A stretch of DNA of 37,308 bases, taken from positions 1 through 37,308 of the forward strand of contig CAYFXA010000017.1 of NCBI GenBank assembly GCA_964347135.1, in the 5' to 3' direction. The notes below the pieces were generated by a model. It saw only the letters and a program-made list of their open reading frames with translations, ran no database searches and was not told the DNA's origin. This document shows, in pieces, positions 14,467-21,910 of the stretch (positions are counted from its first letter, which is position 1; the number at the start of each line of letters is the position of its first letter). The DNA comes from CAYFXA01 sp964347135. GTDB lineage: Bacteria; Patescibacteriota; Microgenomatia; PFEM01; JAHIFH01. A program made the position numbers and the translations under genes.

Positions 14467-15003
14467 ATGAAAAAACAATTTGCCACATTGGCGATTTTCA
14501 TCGCCTTTTTCATTTTTACCCAACCCGCTTTAGCTCAAGAGGAGATAGCGGCTGGTTCGGCTGTGCTGGAAAATAGCATTCCTGCTGTGGATAAGCGGGC
14601 CATTAAGCTTAAGAAATTCTTGGAAAGCTATGGTTCTCCATTGGCTGAATACGCTGAGAATTTTATTGAATCAGCGGATAAATATGGTCTTGACTGGAAA
14701 CTTGTTCCGGCTATTGCTGGAGTAGAGTCTACTTTTGGTAAAAACATTCCCGCGGGTTCATTTAACGCCTACGGTTGGGCCAACGGTGCCTTCTACTTTG
14801 AATCTTGGGAACAGTCAATTGACCTTGTTTCTGAAACTCTAAAAGAGAAATATATTGATCGTGGTTTGGACACGCCTTACAAAATGGGTCCTGTTTATGC
14901 ACCGCCCTCAAAAACCTGGGCTTACAAGGTTATCTATTTTATGAACAAGCTTGAATGCTTTGGTGAGCTTGACTGCCTTGAAGCTCTAGACTTCACTATT
15001 TAA
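14467..15003 (+). CDS. Secreted lysozyme-like protein (paralog 2)
   Basis: 178 residues with a cleavable signal peptide (cut after ALA at residue 23). The mature domain matches the protein at 12929: FLESYGSPLAEYAENF, VPAIAGVESTFGKNIPAGSFNAYGW with catalytic-position Glu87, SWEQSI, and DTPYKMGPVYAPPS. It belongs to the lytic transglycosylase/glucosaminidase-like lysozyme fold and probably acts on peptidoglycan. Three cysteines lie near the C-terminus (164, 170 and one uncertain pair partner). There is no Shine-Dalgarno, and expression depends on passing the hairpins upstream. Unlike paralog 1 it is released rather than anchored. Confidence 0.82.
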   Translation: MKKQFATLAIFIAFFIFTQPALAQEEIAAGSAVLENSIPAVDKRAIKLKKFLESYGSPLAEYAENFIESADKYGLDWKLVPAIAGVESTFGKNIPAGSFNAYGWANGAFYFESWEQSIDLVSETLKEKYIDRGLDTPYKMGPVYAPPSKTWAYKVIYFMNKLECFGELDCLEALDFTI

Positions 15004-15011
15004 GCTAATTT

Positions 15012-15020
15012 TGCTAAAAT
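15012..15020 (+). promoter_or_regulatory. Extended -10 upstream of tRNA-Leu
   Basis: TGCTAAAAT, 10 bases before the tRNA; no clear -35. Confidence 0.45.
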
Positions 15021-15030
15021 TGAACTGCCT

Positions 15031-15116
15031 GGACGGGTGGCGGAACGGAAGACGCGCTGGACTTAGAATCCAGTGAGCCCAATAAGCTCGTGAGGGTTCA
15101 AATCCCTCCCCGTCCA
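15031..15116 (+). tRNA. tRNA-Leu (anticodon TAG)
   Basis: A type II tRNA of 86 bases with a long variable arm (GAGCCC...GCTCGT). Acceptor GGACGGG/CCCGTCC, anticodon stem CTGGA/TCCAG, loop CTTAGAA giving TAG, T-arm GAGGG/CCCTC. CCA is not encoded. Confidence 0.95.
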
Positions 15117-15164
15117 CTCCAAGTTCTACTTGACATTAAACCCAAAATAAAATAAGCTTGAAAA

Positions 15165-15312
15165 GGTTGAAAAGAAAAAGCTAGAAGCTCTAATAACGCC
15201 TTGCTCAATTAGCAACCTAAGGGTCAAGAGAAATGGTTCCGTGAGACGGGCTCTTACCTGCAACGCTAAATGAGACTTACAACCGGCCAAGAGTTAATTG
15301 GTCGGTTTTTTA
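15165..15312 (+). ncRNA. Structured RNA of unknown class (~148 nt)
   Basis: A perfect -35 TTGACA (15130-15135) stands 17 bases before a weak -10 (TAAGCT), placing the start near 15165. The RNA has no ORF above a few codons. Visible pairings are a closing GGTTG (15165-15169) with CAACC (15280-15284); hairpins TTGCT/AGCAA, AAGAG/CTCTT and, inside it, CCGT/ACGG; and a strong terminator. The closing pair shares bases with the 5' strand of the terminator, so the two are mutually exclusive. It could be a free small RNA or a transcription-terminating riboswitch. I checked by eye against SRP, tmRNA, and the TPP, SAM, FMN, glycine, lysine and purine riboswitch signatures and saw no match. Confidence 0.6.
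15281..15312 (+). terminator. Terminator of the structured RNA
   Basis: AACCGGCCAA (15281-15290) pairs with TTGGTCGGTT (15298-15307), 10 bp with one G-U around a 7-base loop, followed by a T-run. Confidence 0.88.
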
Positions 15313-15328
15313 TTAGTTAAAATCTCAG

Positions 15329-15357
15329 TTGGCAATGATAAAATTAGCTGTTAGAAT
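15329..15357 (+). promoter_or_regulatory. Promoter of the MacA/MacB-type operon
   Basis: TTGGCA (15329-15334), 17-base spacer, TAGAAT (15352-15357) with an upstream TGT making an extended -10. ATG 15365 follows 7 bases later: a leaderless mRNA independent of the RNA upstream. Confidence 0.7.
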
Positions 15358-15364
15358 ATAAAAG

Positions 15365-16444
15365 ATGAAGGCAGGCTTAAAAAAAATTCTTGAACTGATT
15401 AAAAAACACAAGGTCAAAGTTTCAATTGGTCTTGCTGTTTTCATCATCGTCTTAGCAATCGTTCCCCAAAGAATCAGAAAGATAATTGCCGGACCTCAAG
15501 CTGACTATGAAACCGCCAAGGCTAAAAGGGAAGACATTATCCAAGCTGTCTCCGCTTCAGGAAAAGTCGCTTCCCAAGAACAAGTAATCCTCAAATTTCA
15601 AGCTTCTGGAAAACTAACCTGGGTAGGAGTTAAAGAAGGAGATCACGTCAATAAATGGCAAGCCATTGCCTCTCTTGATAAACGGGAATTGGAAATGACT
15701 TTAAAAAAGGAACTGAATGACTATATGAATGAGCGTTGGGATTTTGAACAGGAGCATGAGGATTATGAAACAAGCGGAAAAACAAAGGAACAATGGCTTG
15801 TTACTGATGCCATAAAAAGGATTCTAGAAAAAGCCCAATTTGATTTGAATAATAGCATCATTGACATTGAAATCGCTGATTTGGCAATAAAACTGGCTAC
15901 GATTGTAACGCCAATCGAAGGAATCGTGACTGAGGTTGAATCGCCAATAGCAGGCGTTAATATTACTCCAGCAACAGCCCGGTTTACAATTGCCAATCCG
16001 GGTAACATGAAATTTGTGGCTGATATTGACGAAGCAGATATTGGCAATATCGCCATTGGTCAAAAAGCGTTGGTCACTCTTGATGCTTATCCTGATGACT
16101 TGCTTGAGGAAGAAATTACTAACATTGCTTTTGCGGCTATCACCACTCGGGGTGGGGGAACAGCTTTTCAAATAGATATTACCTTATCCGAAAATCTCAA
16201 CCAAAAATTTAAAGTGGGAATGAATGGCGATGTGGAAATCGTAACCGCAGAAAAGTCTGAAGTAATTACCGTACCTGTTGAAGCGGTTAAAACAAAAAGG
16301 GGTGAGACCTACGTTCAAATAATCGAAGGCCGACAGATAAAAGAAATCAAAGTTGAGGTTGGTCTTGAATCAGATGACAAAATCGAAATTATCACTGGAA
16401 TAAGCGAGGGCCAATTAGTCATCACTGGTAAAAAGAAAAGTTAA
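15365..16444 (+). CDS. HlyD/MacA-type periplasmic adaptor (MFP)
   Basis: 359 residues: an N-terminal membrane anchor (about 18-35), then the adaptor pattern of a barrel-sandwich first half (AKREDIIQAVSASGKVASQEQVILKF... GVKEGDHVNKWQAIASLD, lipoyl-like), a helical hairpin (about 105-165), the lipoyl second half (TPIEGIVTEVESPIAGV), a beta-barrel and a membrane-proximal C-terminus. It is the export adaptor for the ATPase and permease encoded next, linking them to the outside of the single membrane expected here. First gene of the operon, with 6 bases to the ATPase gene. Cargo unknown; peptides, lipids or drugs are typical for the family. Confidence 0.88.
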   Translation: MKAGLKKILELIKKHKVKVSIGLAVFIIVLAIVPQRIRKIIAGPQADYETAKAKREDIIQAVSASGKVASQEQVILKFQASGKLTWVGVKEGDHVNKWQAIASLDKRELEMTLKKELNDYMNERWDFEQEHEDYETSGKTKEQWLVTDAIKRILEKAQFDLNNSIIDIEIADLAIKLATIVTPIEGIVTEVESPIAGVNITPATARFTIANPGNMKFVADIDEADIGNIAIGQKALVTLDAYPDDLLEEEITNIAFAAITTRGGGTAFQIDITLSENLNQKFKVGMNGDVEIVTAEKSEVITVPVEAVKTKRGETYVQIIEGRQIKEIKVEVGLESDDKIEIITGISEGQLVITGKKKS

Positions 16445-16450
16445 TTTCCC

Positions 16451-17119
16451 ATGCAACCGCTTCTAAAACTGGTAAATGTTTCCAAAACTTATCGACCTGA
16501 TGACCACCCAGTTCACGCTGTTAAAAACGCCAGTTTGGAAATAAAAAAGGGTGAATTTGTGGCGATTATGGGACCCTCCGGTTCTGGTAAGTCAACCTTA
16601 ATGCACCTTGCTGGTTGTCTTGATACGCCTACCTCTGGCAAAGTAATTCTTGAGGGAAAGAATATTTCTAAACTGTCCGAAGAAGAACTTGCCAAGATAA
16701 GGAGTGAAAAAATCGGTTTTGTTTTCCAAACTTTTAATCTTATTCCTAGAACAACCGCTTTGGATAACGTTGCTTTACCCTTAATTTACACTGGCACCAA
16801 TTTAAGAAAAAGGAAACAATTAGCCAGGCAGATGCTAAAAGAAGTTGACTTAGAAGAAAGAGCTGACCATTATCCCAACCAACTTTCTGGTGGAGAACAG
16901 CAAAGAGTAGCTATTGCCCGGGCTCTAATTAATCAACCTTTAATTATTTTTGCTGACGAACCCACGGGCAACCTGGACACTAAATCAGGTAAAGAAATAA
17001 TGGAAATTTTTGAAAAACTTAATAAAAAAGGCAAAACAATTATTGTTGTTACCCACGAAGCCCATATTGCCAAATTTGCCAAAAGAATAATCAAAATTGT
17101 TGATGGAGAAATCGTTTAA
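16451..17119 (+). CDS. ABC transporter ATP-binding protein (MacB/LolD type)
   Basis: 222 residues, full length for the family. Walker A GPSGSGKST (41-49), Q-loop in FVFQTFNLIPRTTALDNV, ABC signature LSGGEQQR, Walker B LIIFADEPTGNLD and the H-loop in VVTHE. The FNLIP...NV sequence is typical of MacB/LolD/FtsE-type mechanotransmission ATPases rather than importers. It powers the adjacent FtsX-like permease; its stop overlaps the permease start by one base (TAATG). No Shine-Dalgarno; translation is probably coupled. Confidence 0.95.
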   Translation: MQPLLKLVNVSKTYRPDDHPVHAVKNASLEIKKGEFVAIMGPSGSGKSTLMHLAGCLDTPTSGKVILEGKNISKLSEEELAKIRSEKIGFVFQTFNLIPRTTALDNVALPLIYTGTNLRKRKQLARQMLKEVDLEERADHYPNQLSGGEQQRVAIARALINQPLIIFADEPTGNLDTKSGKEIMEIFEKLNKKGKTIIVVTHEAHIAKFAKRIIKIVDGEIV

Positions 17120-18327
17120 TGGATTTTGCTGAAATCATTAAAGTAGCCCTTGAAGCCTTAAAAGCGAACAAAACCCGCTCTGGTTTAACCATGTTGGGAA
17201 TCGTTATTGGCGTCACTTCGGTAATTCTTCTTGTTTCTATTGGTAGCGGTTTAAGAACTTATATTACTGACCAATTAGAAAGTTTGGGAGCGGATTCGAT
17301 TTATGTTTTTCCTGGTGAAATTGGCATTGGCGGGGAAGAAGGAGCAGGTGGCATCCCTGGCGCAGGGGTAGCCAACGCCAAATTTACTTTTAATCATCTA
17401 AAACAAATTGAAAGAGAGGCAGAAACTGTTAAAGCGGTTATGGCTTACATTGAAAACAATGGGGCAATGAGATACAAAGGCAAAAGCCATACTACCCAAG
17501 TTGTTGGCGTGGGAATTGAATATCCTGAAATCAGAAATCAAAAAGTGGTTGAGGGTAATTTCTTTTCCTCTTCTCAATATAACTCGGGCAAAAGAGTGGC
17601 TGTTCTGGGTCAAACCGTGGTTGATGAACTTTTTGGTGAAGAAAGCCCGATTGGCAAAAAATTTACTATCTCCGACCAGCGTTATACCATTCTCGGTATC
17701 TTAGAAGAAAAGGGTGGTTTTGCCGGAGTTGATATTGACGACCAAGTTTTTATCCCAGCGACCACGGCCATGAATCAATTTGATATGGAATACATCATGT
17801 CTTTTATTGTTCAGTCACAAGATTCTGATTCTATTCCGGAAACGATTGAAGAAGTGGAAACTATCCTTCTTAAAAGTCTTGATGATGATGAATTCTCTGT
17901 TTTGGACACGGAAAGTATTCTTAGCATCATCTCCAGCATTCTGGGTGTGCTTACCGCCGCTTTGGGAGGCATTGCTGCCATTTCTTTAGTTGTTGGCGGC
18001 ATTGGCATAATGAACATCATGCTGGTTTCCGTGACCGAAAGAACTCGAGAAATCGGCTTGCGTAAAGCTATTGGGGCTACCCCAAAAAACATTCTTATCC
18101 AGTTCGTTATTGAATCCGTTGTTCTTTCTTTTGTGGGCGGTGCCGTTGGCATTCTTTTGGGCATTGGCGGGGCAATTCTAATTGGTCGCTTTTTCACCAC
18201 CACCATCACTCCTTGGTCAATTGCTCTTGCTTTTGGTGTTTCCAGTTTGATTGGCATCATCTTTGGGGCTGCGCCTGCTTACAAAGCTTCAAAACTAAAT
18301 CCCATTGACGCTTTGCGCTACGAATAG
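17119..18327 (+). CDS. ABC transporter permease (MacB/FtsX family)
   Basis: 402 residues with the four-helix MacB layout: one N-terminal helix (about 22-42) after the conserved ALKANKTRSGLTMLGIVIGV, a ~210-residue extracytoplasmic domain, and three C-terminal helices with the FtsX motif GGIGIMNIMLVSVTERTREIGLRKAIGA. It forms the membrane half of the exporter with the upstream ATPase and adaptor. A Gly-rich loop (IGIGGEEGAGGIPGAG) early in the extracytoplasmic domain is longer than I expect. The downstream small membrane protein gene starts 13 bases after the stop. Confidence 0.93.
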   Translation: MDFAEIIKVALEALKANKTRSGLTMLGIVIGVTSVILLVSIGSGLRTYITDQLESLGADSIYVFPGEIGIGGEEGAGGIPGAGVANAKFTFNHLKQIEREAETVKAVMAYIENNGAMRYKGKSHTTQVVGVGIEYPEIRNQKVVEGNFFSSSQYNSGKRVAVLGQTVVDELFGEESPIGKKFTISDQRYTILGILEEKGGFAGVDIDDQVFIPATTAMNQFDMEYIMSFIVQSQDSDSIPETIEEVETILLKSLDDDEFSVLDTESILSIISSILGVLTAALGGIAAISLVVGGIGIMNIMLVSVTERTREIGLRKAIGATPKNILIQFVIESVVLSFVGGAVGILLGIGGAILIGRFFTTTITPWSIALAFGVSSLIGIIFGAAPAYKASKLNPIDALRYE

Positions 18328-18340
18328 TATAAAGAAAGCA

Positions 18341-18712
18341 GTGGATTGGAAGCATAAATTAGCAAAACTAACTTCAGCTCTTTTAATTGGCTTCAGTGTT
18401 TATCAAATAATCTATTCTTCCGCTTTATTGGTCTTTGTTTATCCCAAGCTAAAATTTGGCACAGGAGACTCTGGCTTTCTTCTTTACGAAAGTCTGATTG
18501 AAAAAGCCTTGGTTTATTATGCCTCAATGATTATTAACGCTATTTATGGAATTAGCCTTCTATTCAAGCCCAGGGAAGAAATAACTTATTTGCAGATTAT
18601 TGGTGGTTTAATAGTTTTTGCTTTGGGAATCCTTTTTGTTACCAAAACAGAGATGACAACCGATCCGATTATAAGACTATTTTTAAGAACGGTTGAGTTA
18701 ATTAGCGGATGA
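18341..18712 (+). CDS. Small three-helix membrane protein
   Basis: 123 residues from GTG 18341, preceded by AAAGAAAG. An in-frame TTG at 18305 inside the permease gene would add 12 residues with no better signal. Three hydrophobic segments are visible (about 12-32, 58-76 and 85-105). No family recognised. It lies in the exporter operon and overlaps the metallo-hydrolase gene by 4 bases (ATGA), so it is co-translated with both sides; it may be an accessory subunit or simply a passenger. Confidence 0.7.
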   Translation: MDWKHKLAKLTSALLIGFSVYQIIYSSALLVFVYPKLKFGTGDSGFLLYESLIEKALVYYASMIINAIYGISLLFKPREEITYLQIIGGLIVFALGILFVTKTEMTTDPIIRLFLRTVELISG

Positions 18713-19476
18713 AGATATTATTTCTCGGAACTTCCGCAGGGTGGCCACTGCCTCGTTTGGGCTGTGATTGTCAAATTTGTCAATCAAAAAATTCTCAAGA
18801 CAAAAGACTTCGACCCGCGGTTCTGGTTAATGACTCAATCTTAATTGACGCCCCACCCGATATTTATCACCAACTCACTAACTTAAAAGTTGATACCACC
18901 AAAATCAGCGCCTTGTTAATCACTCACGCCCATCCTGACCATATTCATGGTTTTTACGACCTTACCCATCTTTACAATCGCCAAATTAAAAACCCTAAAT
19001 TAATTACTTCTTCTGACGTTCTCAAAGGCTTGCGTCAATTTCACTCCTTACCTTTAAAACCTTTTAAACCTGAAATTGTCCGGCCTGGAACGGCAATTGA
19101 GCATGAAAAAATTAAAATTACCTTTTTTCCTGTTAAACACAGCCGAATTCCTTGTTACGGCATTAAAATGAAGGCTGATAAAATCTTTGTTTACCTTCCT
19201 GATATTGTCAGATTGCCTAAATCAAAAAGAAAGCAAGTTCGTGATGTCCACCTTTTGGTTCTTGATGGTTCTTCTTTAGGCAAAAGAGGCCAAACAAGAA
19301 TTCACCAATCCATTGAAGAGGGTCTTAAATTGGCTAAAGAGCTTAAACCCAAACTCTGTTATTTCACCCATATGGGCCATATCACCGGAACCCATAAGCA
19401 ATTAGAAGCCTTTGTTCAAAAAGAAGGCGGAAGAAATTTCCATATTGCTTACGATGGTTTAGAACTTGAAATTTAG
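18709..19476 (+). CDS. MBL-fold metallo-hydrolase (PhnP/RNase Z-like)
   Basis: 255 residues. The metallo-beta-lactamase metal motif HAHPDH (73-78) and a late THMGH supply most ligands for two metals. The N-terminus, LGTSAGWPLPRLGCDCQIC, with its Cys cluster and a later RPAVLV, is typical of the PhnP subfamily of cyclic phosphodiesterases, which bind a structural zinc through such cysteines. RNase Z-type tRNA 3' processing is less likely because the flexible arm is missing. Cytoplasmic. The start overlaps the upstream stop (ATGA). Confidence 0.85.
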   Translation: MKILFLGTSAGWPLPRLGCDCQICQSKNSQDKRLRPAVLVNDSILIDAPPDIYHQLTNLKVDTTKISALLITHAHPDHIHGFYDLTHLYNRQIKNPKLITSSDVLKGLRQFHSLPLKPFKPEIVRPGTAIEHEKIKITFFPVKHSRIPCYGIKMKADKIFVYLPDIVRLPKSKRKQVRDVHLLVLDGSSLGKRGQTRIHQSIEEGLKLAKELKPKLCYFTHMGHITGTHKQLEAFVQKEGGRNFHIAYDGLELEI

Positions 19477-19503
19477 AATCCAAAGTGTCAAACTGAAATT
19501 AAA

Positions 19504-20325
19504 ATGATTAAACGCTTGATTTGCCTTATTGTTTTTAGTCTTTTTCTTTTTTATTCTATTACTTCAACACGAGCCCAGGAACCCAGCCCTGGTTTCGATT
19601 TTAACAAAGCCTATCAGGATTATCTCTATACCTACAGCCAATATCGCGAAGCCCACAAGCAATACATTACCGCAAGGGAGCAGTACTTAACCTACAAAAC
19701 CCTAACAGCTAAAACCCTGGCTTTGGAACAAACCTTAAACATGCTTCAAAAAAGAGATGAGGCAATTCGAACCTATTTAACCGCTTTACGAATGAAAATG
19801 GCGGAAACAACGGGCATTTCCGATTACAAACAGACGACTCTTTACCTTCAGCTTGATGCTGAAGTAAGTTGGTACAATGAGCATCGCGAAGAACTCACTA
19901 GCGCCGCCACCCTTGAAGATTTGGTTGACTCTTCTAAAGACGCTGAAGCACGATACAAGAAAACCTTGGTTTTAATTTACCAAGCTTTGGGAGTGATTTT
20001 AGAAGGGAAAGAAAACAACATCAGAAGCCAAATCGATGAACAGATTGGATTAATTAAAGACAAAATTAGTCAAATTCACGACAAAAGAGACAAAGACACA
20101 ACCACAGCCGAGCGCTGGCTACTTGAAGCTGAAAACAAATTGACCCGAAGCCAGGAAAAATTGGATGAAGCAATAGTCATTTTAGACAAACTAAAATCAA
20201 CTGATCGGAGTAAAGACAGCAAATACAATCAATCTCAAAAGCTGATTCAAGAATCTCACCTTTATCTTAAAGAAGCCAATTCTCATCTCAAAGAATTAAT
20301 TAGGGAAATAAAAACCGCTGATTAA
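19504..20325 (+). CDS. Secreted coiled-coil protein
   Basis: 273 residues with a signal peptide (cleavage near TRAQ, residue 25). Two long helical stretches rich in Lys, Glu, Gln and Ala (about 40-120 and 150-270) look like coiled coils; a Tyr-repeat region DYLYTYSQYREAHKQYITAR opens the mature part. No enzyme motif. It is followed after 1 base by a single-helix membrane protein and probably forms an envelope structure with it. Function unknown. Confidence 0.78.
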   Translation: MIKRLICLIVFSLFLFYSITSTRAQEPSPGFDFNKAYQDYLYTYSQYREAHKQYITAREQYLTYKTLTAKTLALEQTLNMLQKRDEAIRTYLTALRMKMAETTGISDYKQTTLYLQLDAEVSWYNEHREELTSAATLEDLVDSSKDAEARYKKTLVLIYQALGVILEGKENNIRSQIDEQIGLIKDKISQIHDKRDKDTTTAERWLLEAENKLTRSQEKLDEAIVILDKLKSTDRSKDSKYNQSQKLIQESHLYLKEANSHLKELIREIKTAD

Positions 20326-20326
20326 A

Positions 20327-20734
20327 ATGGCAGAGGAAAAAGAAGAAATTATTAGCCAAGACTTTGAAGCCCAGGTTCCAGAAGAGGAAAAGGGTCCCAA
20401 TCCTTGGCAAAGATTAAAAACAAAGATCAAAAGCCTTAATAAAAAGTATGTCTATATTGGCATTGGCGGAGTCTTGGTAATTCTGGTAGTCCTTCTCCTT
20501 ATTGTTCAGACTAGCCTTCGCATTAACCGCTTCAAACCCCTTGTTTTTCCTTCACCTTCACCCAGCCCCTACGAAGAGGAAATTACTAATCCATCAGTCT
20601 ACGCAACCGATTCCGCTGTTTTAGAGATTGAAAAAAGAATCAAGGAAATTGAAAAAGAAATAGACCAAACCGACCTCAAAGAAACAAAACTCAACCCTCC
20701 GGTCTTGGATCTGGATATTAATTTTGAAGAGTAG
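20327..20734 (+). CDS. Single-pass membrane protein with Pro-Ser linker
   Basis: 135 residues: an acidic cytoplasmic N-terminus, a basic patch (RLKTKIKSLNKKY), one helix (about 45-63), a short FPSPSPSPY linker, and an acidic helical C-terminus outside. Such Pro-Ser linkers recur in CPR surface proteins and also appear in the penicillin-binding protein at the right end. It is the last gene of the exporter/envelope run; a promoter follows directly. No function assignable. Confidence 0.72.
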   Translation: MAEEKEEIISQDFEAQVPEEEKGPNPWQRLKTKIKSLNKKYVYIGIGGVLVILVVLLLIVQTSLRINRFKPLVFPSPSPSPYEEEITNPSVYATDSAVLEIEKRIKEIEKEIDQTDLKETKLNPPVLDLDINFEE

Positions 20735-20754
20735 ATTTGTCCATTAATCTCTCA

Positions 20755-20783
20755 TTGACATAATAACTTCTTTATCCTATAAT
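20755..20783 (+). promoter_or_regulatory. Perfect consensus promoter of the NUDIX genes
   Basis: TTGACA (20755-20760), 17-base spacer, TATAAT (20778-20783); start near 20790, 19 bases before the ATG. The leader has GGCTGCTGCCC and no Shine-Dalgarno. Confidence 0.85.
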
Positions 20784-20808
20784 TTTTGGCTGCTGCCCAC
20801 GTCAACAT

Positions 20809-21309
20809 ATGGTAGAAAAAGGCCCACAAAATAACACCGAATCTGCTGATAAAACTGACGTCGAAAAAGAACCAAAACTTCCAAACGTTTTATTAATCGT
20901 CAGATGTTTTGTTAGAAAAGGAGAAGAAATTCTAATACTTCATAGAACTGAAGAGAGAAAGTACAATCCCGGGAAATGGGAATTGCCAGGAGGAAAATTA
21001 GAAGAATGGGATGACCTGGAAAGGGCCGTGGAAAAAGAGGCTCTTGAAGAAACAGGCCTTTATGTAAAAATAATATCTCCAGATGTTTTTACAGATGGAA
21101 AAATAGTTAAACACAGTGCTTACACCGGAATGCTCTATTTGGAGCTTGTCTTTGAATCAAGACTAATCGGGGGAAAAATCAGTCTTTCTTCTGACCATTC
21201 TGAGTATAAATGGGTTACGCCTGAAGATGCTTTAGATTATGACTTGTCACTTGAATCCAGAAAAGCAATAGCTTACTATCTAGGCCGTGAAACCTTAAAT
21301 CACACTTGA
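20809..21309 (+). CDS. NUDIX hydrolase (tandem copy 1)
   Basis: 166 residues: a polar, probably disordered N-terminal ~25 residues, then a NUDIX fold. The box runs from G62 to L84, GGKLEEWDDLERAVEKEALE then ETGL; the catalytic EALEE core (80-81) is intact, but the first Glu of the consensus is Asp68 and the Arg is Lys76. NUDIX enzymes cleave nucleoside diphosphates linked to another group; the RTEERKYNPGKWELPGG lead-in is like that of NTP-sanitising or CTP pyrophosphohydrolase members, but the substrate is not readable. Its TGA stop is embedded in a TTGACA. Confidence 0.9.
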   Translation: MVEKGPQNNTESADKTDVEKEPKLPNVLLIVRCFVRKGEEILILHRTEERKYNPGKWELPGGKLEEWDDLERAVEKEALEETGLYVKIISPDVFTDGKIVKHSAYTGMLYLELVFESRLIGGKISLSSDHSEYKWVTPEDALDYDLSLESRKAIAYYLGRETLNHT

Positions 21310-21328
21310 CATTCAGGATTTCCTCGTG

Positions 21329-21351
21329 CTGCCCAAAAGGCAGTGTTTTTT
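21329..21351 (+). terminator. Hairpin with T-run between the NUDIX genes
   Basis: CTGCC (21329-21333), 5-base loop, GGCAG (21339-21343), TG, then six Ts (21346-21351). The stem is short, so it is probably a partial terminator or attenuator. Confidence 0.5.
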
Positions 21352-21372
21352 AAAGTAGAAAGGAAATATTGT

Positions 21373-21879
21373 ATGAATGGAGTAGAACTCGAAAAAGAAG
21401 CCCAAACTGATTCTGCCAACGAACCTAGCATTGAAACAGAATTCCCAACAGTTATGGTAATCGCCAGGTGTTTCATTCTAAGAAGAACAGAAAAAGGAGA
21501 AGAAATCTTGTTGCTTCATAGAACAAAAGATACAAAATACAACCCCGGCAAATGGGAAATGCCAGGAGGAAAAATGTTAAGTTGGCAAGATTTTGAGCGA
21601 ACAACCGAAAGGGAAGTCCTTGAAGAAACCGGGCTAAGTATAAAAATCGTTAGTCATCGAGCATTTATTGATGGCAGAATTGTTGACCATAGTGTCTACA
21701 CTGGAATGCTCTATATGGAAGTAGTTTTCCCCGCAAGATTAGAAGGAGGCATAATCCGTTTATCTTCAGACCATACAGAACACAAATGGGTAACACCTGA
21801 AGAGGCTGTAGCTATGGATTTATCATTTGAAGCCAGGCAGGCAATTGCTTCTTACCTGCTACCCATAGATTCCTCTTGA
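21373..21879 (+). CDS. NUDIX hydrolase (tandem copy 2)
   Basis: 168 residues from ATG 21373, set by AGAAAGGA 8 bases upstream; an upstream GTG lies in the hairpin and is unlikely. Clearly a paralog of the preceding gene. The NUDIX box (G66-L88) keeps REVLEETGL, but the first consensus Glu is Gln72, so one metal-site or structural residue differs from copy 1 (Asp). Shared flanks, YNPGKWE(L/M)PGGK and (V/I)SSDH(S/T)E(Y/H)KWVTPE, suggest related substrates. The TGA stop again overlaps TTGAC, the -35 of the next promoter. Confidence 0.88.
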   Translation: MNGVELEKEAQTDSANEPSIETEFPTVMVIARCFILRRTEKGEEILLLHRTKDTKYNPGKWEMPGGKMLSWQDFERTTEREVLEETGLSIKIVSHRAFIDGRIVDHSVYTGMLYMEVVFPARLEGGIIRLSSDHTEHKWVTPEEAVAMDLSFEARQAIASYLLPIDSS

Positions 21880-21902
21880 CTTCGGGATTTCTTCGGTATA
21901 AA
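21876..21902 (+). promoter_or_regulatory. Promoter of rarA
   Basis: TTGACT (21876-21881), 15-base spacer, TATAAA (21897-21902), 8 bases before the ATG. The spacer is short; the position implies a leaderless mRNA. Confidence 0.5.
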
Positions 21903-21910
21903 GTTAACCC

